The notes under the pieces are model-generated. The model made no database searches and was not told the origin of the DNA. It worked only from the letters and a program-made list of their open reading frames with translations. A stretch of DNA of 64,000 nt, from contig MNCI01026525.1 in assembly GCA_015680685.1 (NCBI GenBank), positions 481,758 to 545,757 on the forward strand, read 5' to 3'. Made by a program: the position numbers and the translations under genes. Source of the stretch: Gnetum montanum. Lineage: Eukaryota; Streptophyta; Gnetopsida; Gnetales; Gnetaceae. Positions 57,910-64,000 of this stretch are shown here, piece after piece (position 1 is the first letter of the stretch; every line of letters starts with the position of its first letter).

Positions 57910-58458
57910 TATCACATCCCCATTCCCAAATGATGCTGCTACCTAATGAAGATGGTGTCTTTTCATAACAAGTGTTATTGTTATCTTAACAAGACCCAAA
58001 AGGGTACATTATAATAATAGATATGTCTCCTAAGGTAACCTTTGGGGGTTTGACTTAAAGCATTTATACCCAAGGTTAGGGGTTGTATTGGCATGGAGTG
58101 GTAGAGCTAGTACAGGCAAGTCATGGGAGTTGAGTTAAGTAGAATAAAAAGTGGACTGGTCATCCCTTCTAGTTGGGTTATAGGCCTAACTATGGTGGTA
58201 TTACTAGATTTCCTCTAAGAGATAGATGCTAAAGAAAGAAAACCCCAAGGAGCACTCTTAGAGTACAATCCAAATATGCTATTCCATATCAATAAAGCAT
58301 TATTTTCTTCCTCTTTTTGCATTTTTCCTATTATTTCCTTTATACATAATGTCGAATATCACATAAATTTTGCATTGGAATATTTTCCTTCGTACATATA
58401 ATATCTAATATATTGTATATTTGACATTTTCCATGACATTTAGGGATGAGATGTCACA
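57910..58458 (+). repeat. Element E 5' LTR
   Basis: Aligns with 62031-62578. It starts TATCACATCC (TG changed to TA) and ends GATGTCACA. AATAAA-type signals lie near 58290. Confidence 0.92.
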
Positions 58459-58460
58459 AT

Positions 58461-58472
58461 TGGTATCAAAGA
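58461..58472 (+). other. Primer-binding site of element E (initiator tRNA-Met type)
   Basis: TGGTATCAAAGA, two bases after the LTR, against the common TGGTATCAGAGC. It marks the left end of the interior. Confidence 0.85.
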
Positions 58473-59249
58473 AAACCATGATCCAAGGGACATTCAAAAC
58501 CATGGACCAACTACAACATGAACTTGATGATGAACCTTGAAGCCACAACATAGGGAAAAGCCATTGATCATCACTGAATGCACCATATTTCTATGATGTA
58601 AGTCAAAATATATCTTTCCATTGATTTCACAAATAATGGATTAGGCATCTAGATCCCAACAACCAACAAAATTATTTCATGGATATCATTAACCAACAAA
58701 GATTTAATCACACCTCATCAACATTCATCAATTATAAGAGATGTTGATAATACAATGATACACCAATCTAGGTAACTCTTACCCATCTTAATACTATAAT
58801 TATTAATTGATTAGGGTCATTATTAAATTTCTTTCCATAAAGTTAGTAACGATGGCTTGAACTGATCTTGTTTTGTTGAAATTCACTATCCAAGTAGTAT
58901 AAAAGATTTCATGTTACCATATGTCAGCCTAGAAATGTTATTTTAATAAAATATGCTAGTTTGGTCCTTTTAATTCTTGAAAAATCAACTTCATTTTTGA
59001 ACCCTAGAACTATTTCCAATATGTAGTACTTGTCATGACAATTTCAATAGTACAAATTTCATCTCGATTGAACTTACGATTTGGGAGATATTGATGTTTA
59101 AAGTTTCTTATTATATGTGCATTAAAATAATATTAAATTCTTATTCTTATTTTAAAAAATGTTAAAATTTTATAGTCAAAAATCAACCTAGAATTATCAT
59201 TTATCCATACTAAACCCCTACCCTATCATCGACCAAATTACCACATCAA
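58473..59249 (+). other. Element E interior, unassigned left part
   Basis: AT-rich sequence without recognised coding capacity. The usual gag start of a chromovirus is not visible after the primer site. Confidence 0.5.
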
Positions 59250-59372
59250 TTTTTGAGCCAAGGTAGAATAAAATAATAATAAACAAGAGGTTGTGGGTTT
59301 GACCCCAAGTCCAAACTTACTTTTATTTCTTTAAAAAATGTATAAAATATTTTTAAAATAAATAAATAAATT
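59250..59372 (+). repeat. tRNA-like (SINE-like) segment with Pol III A and B boxes
   Basis: TGAGCCAAGGTAGA at 59254-59267 resembles a Pol III A box and GGTTTGACCC at 59296-59305 a B box (GGTTCGANNCC); the spacing of about 30 bases is usual. The sequence ends in T/A-rich DNA with ATAAATAAATAAAT. This fits an old tRNA-derived SINE head, but the element is short and degenerate, and chance is possible. Confidence 0.4.
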
Positions 59373-60165
59373 TAACCTCGTAGGCCTACAAGGGCTATGT
59401 AGGCCATGCAGTCTACGTCAGCCTTGTAAGGACCACACTACACTTGTAGGACCTATAAGGGCTACATTGGCCCTACAAGGGCCATGCAGAACTTGCAAGC
59501 CATGCTAACCAAACAACATTGTCGTAGCACATAGGCCACCATGATACTCGATTCTGAGGCCTCATCTCCATTGGCTACCACCATACATGTCATTGCCTTA
59601 TTGCACCAACTACCACTACTACCCACCCATTACCTACTATCTACCACTGTCACTACTGCACATCCACTACCTACTAGCTACGCACCTACTACCTACTAGA
59701 CACACACCCTATAACCACTTCCCTTTATGCCACACATGCCCTAAAACTACCCATCCTTCTATTGTGCATATGGGCCATCCTTTGTCACATTCTTTGCCCT
59801 ACATGCATGTCCTTAGTTGCCTTTAGAGCTACCAGAAATTTCCTCCTGCACCACCAAAAACCACCTCCTATGCTGTTAGAAACCCCCTATTACACTACAA
59901 GGAACCACCTCTAGAAATATCATAAATTTTCTCTTGTGCCATTAGAAATCACCTCCTAAGCAACTAAAAACCACCTCTTCAGACACCACTAGAAATTATC
60001 TCTTTGAAAACTATTGAACACATGTAGAAGTCACGTAGGGCTAGTCAAGGGACCACACAAGCCCTAAGATAGGCTACATGGACCCTACGATGGGCCATGC
60101 AGGCCTAGTGGATGGTCATGTGGATCCTAAAATGGGCTACACAGGAGCTAGGAAGGCCCAAGAAA
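59373..60165. repeat. GC-richer short-repeat region in element E
   Basis: Two blocks (about 59373-59470 and 60025-60160) repeat words like CTACAAGGGC, GGGCCATGCAGG and TAGGCC about every 20-25 bases. Between them, about 59826-60000 repeats CACCTCCTA...CTAGAAA with a period of about 22-25. An open frame of 79 codons at 59587-59826 has low-complexity His/Tyr/Pro/Leu composition and is not credible as a gene. Confidence 0.55.
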
Positions 60166-60460
60166 ATGACTGTGTCATCACCAGTGGTAGGAAATGCCTT
60201 ACTGTTGTCACCCAATCTAATTGTCAACATCATTAGTAGCCTTCCTGGACTCCACCACTAGTGCACCACCAAAACCATTACTCACATTGTTGATGCTATT
60301 TGTAATGGAAAAATTCTCTGTTGGGAGATGAAAAATTAGAAATTATTGTCAACTGATGAAAATTTTGAAATGCCCATTAGCTGATAGAAAGATTTAAAAT
60401 TTTTATCATTATTCATCAATATAAATTAAGAACATGCCCAAATATTTCTAAAAGTTCAAA

Positions 60461-60565
60461 ATCAGTGCATTGTTAGCAACAGAGACAAAAATTCCACAAT
60501 TAACCGTGCTTGTTCTAAAGTATAATTGGGATGGGTGACCTCTCAAGAAGTCTTGTTTTTCACAC
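60461..60565 (+). repeat. 5S rRNA-derived segment
   Basis: The core at 60491-60556 follows plant 5S rRNA from about position 45 to 115. ATTCCACAATTAACCGTGCT matches the A-C-T-C-C-G-C-A-G-T-T-A-A-G-C-G-T-G-C-T part (A box), and GGATGGGTGACCTC (60529-60542) matches the C box exactly, followed by GAAGTC. By eye about 70% of 69 positions agree. The 5' third of 5S is barely recognisable. It lies in the interior of an LTR element, not in an rDNA array; likely a 5S-derived SINE or a remnant related to Cassandra-type elements. Not a functional rRNA gene. Confidence 0.72.
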
Positions 60566-60960
60566 TAAAGGTCTTAGACTCTAGAAGCCACAACTTTTGA
60601 TTTTGGAAGTCCTTTTTGTTGAATGAATAGTCATTTCCTATAGTTCTCAACCTTCTGGAGATAATGATGAAGTTAGATCTATCCTATGGACCCTAAAAAT
60701 TAGTTTTTACTCCTTGCTCGATATAGTGCCTTGAGATCCTAAAAGGTTTAATTTTCACACAACTTCAGCATATCATGTCCATTTTCAACATATGAATAGT
60801 CACTTCCAATATTTTTCACCCTTCTAAACTCAATGGTGTATATCATCCAACACTAGATAAGTAAATGATATCATAAATTCAACCTTTTGGGCTTTAATAT
60901 TTAGTGCATAGCCGTTATAGATAGTCTTAAGATCACTATGGCATGTCATTAATTACACTA
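60566..60960. repeat. Degenerate direct repeats downstream of the 5S-like segment
   Basis: TGAATAGTCATTTCCTATAG at about 60624 recurs as TGAATAGTCACTTCCAATAT at about 60796, each followed by a CACCCTTCT-like end. GATATAGTGCCTTGAGATC (about 60720) recurs as TATAGATAGTCTTAAGATC (about 60914). Period about 170-195 bases. Confidence 0.55.
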
Positions 60961-62016
60961 CCAAGGTCAATGTTCTTAATGGGGGTAGAAAGGCTATTAA
61001 GAATTAGATAATATAGTTACATATTACTAAAATTATATAATGTCATTAAATATTAGATAATGTAATTATAAAAATAGATAATGTAGTTGTTCAGTTGATG
61101 TAGTTGATTATTAGTCGATGTATTAGTTCATGATCAGTTGATGTATTAGTTGGAGAATTAGTTCTTGTAATCAAGAAAAGGGTATATTAATCCATCTTGT
61201 AATCAAAACATTGGGCAAAAACAACATGGAGACTCAAAATCTCATTTCAACAAGGAGTATGATACTCATGAAGAGAAATGATCTAGACAAGAATACAAGA
61301 ATAGGAATAAAAGTTGCAACATACAACGTACTTGAAAGATCCCTAGATGTCTTGCCATGGGAATTTCTATACTAATTGCAACTAGACTTGGAAAAGATGG
61401 GATACATAGGTATTTATGAGCAAAAATGTTCTTATGGGAGCTCTTCTTTTGAGCCATAAGATTAGCATATTGCAAAAATCATAACATGGATGGCTATGCA
61501 ATCTTTTATAAAGAACCCAAGTTCATTCAATCACATACCACTTATGGTAGAATTACAATTACTCCCATTAGTTCATAAGGTTGATCAAGATCAAGTATCT
61601 CACTCTTACTTTTATTTGATTAATCTTAGTATTTTATTCATTCTTTAATTTATATTTCAATAAGATAAGAAAAATATCTATGATAATAAAAATTGAGAAT
61701 AAAGAATTTTCCCTACCTTCACTTGGGTAACTAGATCCAAGTTGCACTTTGTGTGACCCTAGTTAGGACTAGTGATTGGTGGTTGATAAATCTTTAATTT
61801 ACCTTTTTTCATTATGTTATAAAATGAAGTAAGTATTAATAAAGTAATATTTAATTTTCTAAATATTTTTCTCACATATATCTTGTTTACGAAATAAGCA
61901 AGAAAGAACTTCAAGTTCAAAGGAGAAATCAAATTATTGGAGCACAGAATCATAGCAGAAGCATTGAAGCTAAAAAAATATAGATAACATGGACTTTTTC
62001 AGGGACAAATGAAACC
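60961..62016 (+). other. Element E interior, unassigned right part
   Basis: No coding sequence recognised. At about 61010-61150, ATTAGATAATGTAGTT and GTTGATGTATTAGTT recur several times, giving a low-complexity tract. The last part leads into the polypurine tract. Confidence 0.5.
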
Positions 62017-62026
62017 TAAGGGGGGT
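62017..62026 (+). other. Polypurine tract of element E
   Basis: CTAAGGGGGG followed by TAGAT and the TG of the LTR at 62031; typical for chromovirus-type elements. Confidence 0.85.
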
Positions 62027-62030
62027 AGAT

Positions 62031-62578
62031 TGTCACATCATCATTCCCAAATGATTCTACTACCTAATGAAGATGGTGTCTTTTCATAACAAGTGTTATT
62101 ATTATCTTAATAAGACCTAAAAGGCTACACTATAATAACAAACATGTCTCTTAAGGTAACCTTTGGGGGTTTGACGTAAGACATTTATACCTAGGGTTAA
62201 AGGTTGTGTCGGCATGGAGTGGTGGAGTCAGTATAGGCAAGTCACAGGAGCTAGGTGAAGTGGGATAAGAAGTAAACTAGCCATCAATTCTAGCCAAGTT
62301 ATAGGCCTAATTGTGGTGGCAGTGTCAAATTGCCTCTAAGGGATAGATGCTAAATGAAGAAAACCCTAAGGAACACTCTCAGAGCACGATTTGGATACAC
62401 TAGTACATATCAATAAATTATTCTTTTCTTCCTCTTCTAGATTTTTCCTATTATTTCTTTTATACATAATGTCAAATATCACATATATTTCACATTGGTA
62501 TATTTTTCTTCATACACATAATGTCTAATATTTTTTATATATGATGTTTTCCATGACATCTAGGGATGATATGTCACA
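62031..62578 (+). repeat. Element E 3' LTR
   Basis: Starts TGTCACATCATCATTCCC and ends GATATGTCACA. Aligns along its full length with 57910-58458. Confidence 0.93.
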
Positions 62579-62583
62579 CTAGC
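62579..62583. repeat. Target-site duplication of element E (ctagc), right
   Basis: Exact repeat of 57905-57909. Confidence 0.92.
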
Positions 62584-63079
62584 CTTCTCTTTTATTTTAA
62601 GGTCATCATTCAAGATAGAGTAAGGAGTTGGTATTTCCTATTGACTTTGGAGTTCTCATTGATGTTTTTTTTTTTCATTCTTAGCCTACTTATCTCTTTA
62701 CCATACTATGAAATTTTATGGACATATATTAGTATAATCTATTATCACGTATTATGTATTTGGAACATGGATATTTTATGTATTTCTAAACATATGATGT
62801 TTCTAGATGTTCACGATTATGAATTATTTTGAGATCCACAAGCTATATTAATTATTTTGAACTTGTTTTAGCATTTAGTTCATCAATATATTTATATCAA
62901 TTTTTTTTCTTTCACTATTAATATTTTTTTCTTTTTATGTATGCTATCGATGTGATTTCCTTTAACTTCCTTATTTTTGTGATAATTCATTTTGTTTCTA
63001 GTTATCTTTTGTCATGATCATTCATTGATTAGGGATTCTATACTAAACATAATGCTCTATAACCTAGGGCTACAAAGAA
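62584..63079. other. Probable LTR part of element F (chromovirus), interrupted by element E
   Basis: No gene recognised. It ends just before a degenerate initiator-Met primer site (63080-63092), so it is probably the right part of a 5' LTR. The left part would lie before 57904. Two open frames here are T-rich and hydrophobic and are not supported. Confidence 0.4.
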
Positions 63080-63092
63080 TGGTATTACAAGC
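63080..63092 (+). other. Degenerate primer-binding site (initiator tRNA-Met type), element F
   Basis: TGGTATTACAAGC against TGGTATCAGAGC, with one base inserted. It is supported mainly by the gag remnant that follows about 150 bases later. Confidence 0.4.
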
Positions 63093-63199
63093 TAGTATTG
63101 GAGCATAGTTTTAATTCTCTTTGATTTAAGTGTCACTCTAATAAATAATTATATTCTCAATCAAATGAATAAGTACATAGTTGATCCTAAAGTGATAAT

Positions 63200-64000
63200 T
63201 ATTACTCCTAGTCCTATTATGAATGAGGATATTAGTAAATTAGATATTAAGTAGTATCTATCCTAGTTTTTGTATTAGCATATAGAGAGGTACTCAAATC
63301 CATTGTTGATGTTTGTTACATCAATGATTGGTAGTAGTGGAAGACAACCAATGAAATGTTAGCTTATGGAGTAATTTTCTAAGATCAAACTACCTACCTT
63401 CTACAGTAAGGATAACCATCTAGAAACGACTAAGTGGTTCAAGGATATCATAAAGATCATCAAGCTAAGAGACTATACTCCCACACAACAAATTGGATTA
63501 ACCATATACTACTTTCTAGAATTTTCTAATCATTGATAGGCTACCCATGAAAAGGCACATTACTAGAATGATGATGAGGTTTATTGGAATAACTTCTTAC
63601 TTTCTTTTAATGAGAAATATTATCCTTTCAAGTACATGAAGGTTAAAGCATATGAGTTCTATAACCTATACTACATATCATTCCAAGTTTTTAAAGTTAA
63701 GAATGTATGTCCTTAGCCTACATTTTGATGAAAAGACTAACATGAATCATCTTTCTCATGGTATTCATATAGTCATTAAGGATCACTTCTACTTTCTCTT
63801 TATACATATAATAATGCACTTTTTCATGTGATAATCCTAGAGTATAATGAGTTACTAAAGGTATCATTGTGTGAGAATTCATAGAAGAGGGATCAATCTT
63901 CTTTAGGAAGGTCTAATAAGTTCAAGAGAGCCTATAGTTCTAGATCTACTAGTTAGTAGAAATAGTGGTAGTTCTTAAGTGGTGGAGTCACTTATTGATC
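63200..64000 (+). pseudogene. Chromovirus-like gag remnant (element F), runs off the window
   Basis: Decayed gag of a chromovirus-type gypsy element. The readable part at about 63380-63700 contains FSKIKLPTFY, TTKWFKDIIKIIKLRDYTPT, QQIGLTIYYFLEFSNH, EVYWNNFLLSFNEKYYPFKY and MKVKAYEFYNLYY. These match the gag family pattern F-x-G-x-x-D-P-x-x-A-E-x-W, L-x-G-x-A-x-x-W-W, F-x-x-x-F-x-x-x-Y-[FY]-P and M-x-x-E-F. Stops (TAG, TGA) interrupt it. The rest of the element lies beyond the window. Confidence 0.72.

Larger units (their letters stand above)
57910..62578 (+). mobile_element. Element E: non-autonomous LTR retrotransposon (LARD-type)
   Basis: Two LTRs of about 548 bases, a perfect ctagc duplication, an initiator-Met-type primer site after the left LTR and a polypurine tract before the right one make this a complete LTR element on the plus strand. 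The 3.6-kb interior holds no gag or pol domain I can recognise, so it depends on enzymes of another element. The 3' end (GGGACAAATGAAACCTAAGG and GGGGTAGAT before TGTCACATC) looks like a Tekay/Del-type chromovirus. The interior has a tRNA-like and a 5S-rRNA-like segment and GC-rich short repeats. Confidence 0.9.

Noticed and set aside
59587-59826. 79-codon His/Tyr/Pro/Leu-rich ORF in element E
   Set aside because: Low-complexity repeat DNA; no start context or homology.
60461-60565. Functional 5S rRNA gene
   Set aside because: Too many mismatches, 5' third unrecognisable, and no tandem 5S array.
1-64000. CRISPR arrays, operons, prokaryotic promoters or an intact host gene
   Set aside because: Tandem repeats here have no spacer structure, and every protein match is to decayed plant retroelements or the captured fragment; no complete exon-intron gene was recognised.

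Overview
This window comes from a large, AT-rich, repeat-dominated nuclear genome of a land plant. A gymnosperm is the most likely source, but this is inferred from retroelement content and decay and not from a species marker. I found no intact host gene. Almost everything recognisable is Ty3/gypsy LTR retrotransposon sequence in advanced decay, with insertions nested inside older insertions. All retroelement reading frames carry stops or frameshifts, most often TAG.

Layout. (1) 1-1492: unassigned AT-rich sequence. (2) 1493-15461, element A: a plus-strand Athila-like element with LTRs, a tRNA-Asp-type primer site, gag/protease/RT/RNase H/integrase remnants and an extra 3' reading frame with a coiled coil. 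That frame is split by a 2.6-kb solo LTR (9786-12415, target duplication cccat). (3) 15462-23540: decayed sequence with a minus-strand chromovirus RNase H remnant (about 18100-18955), a 78-bp tandem repeat (21855-22240) and an isolated RT fragment (about 21306-21800). (4) 23545-32550, element B: a complete minus-strand Athila-like element with a perfect atatg target duplication. It interrupts a plus-strand reading frame that resumes at 32556. (5) 32556-40710: the rest of that frame, a Tat/Ogre-like protease (about 36060-36956) and a minus-strand coiled-coil reading-frame remnant. (6) 40711-49821, element C: a plus-strand Athila-like element, the best preserved of the three. (7) 49822-57904: a 50-bp minisatellite and a Tat/Ogre-like pol remnant, cut by a second, inverted copy of the 2.6-kb solo LTR (53885-56513, target duplication attat). 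(8) 57910-62578, element E: a non-autonomous LTR element with target duplication ctagc, an initiator-Met primer site and no pol, holding a 5S-rRNA-like and a tRNA-like segment. (9) 62579-64000: a primer site and gag remnant of another chromovirus that runs off the window.

Most notable: the minus-strand solo LTR carries, inside its promoter-proximal half, a GC-richer intronless fragment that reads as the N-terminal domain of anamorsin (DRE2/CIAPIN1), a cytosolic Fe-S cluster assembly protein. The sister solo LTR at 9786-12415 shares the ends and promoter-to-U5 part but has different content at that place. This looks like host-gene capture inside an LTR. Other points are the 5S-like segment in element E, the inverted pair of RT sequences (21.3 kb and 28.5 kb), a 28-bp motif conserved in the 3' regions of elements A, B and C, and three single-N contig joins flanked by duplicated sequence that are probably assembly artefacts.
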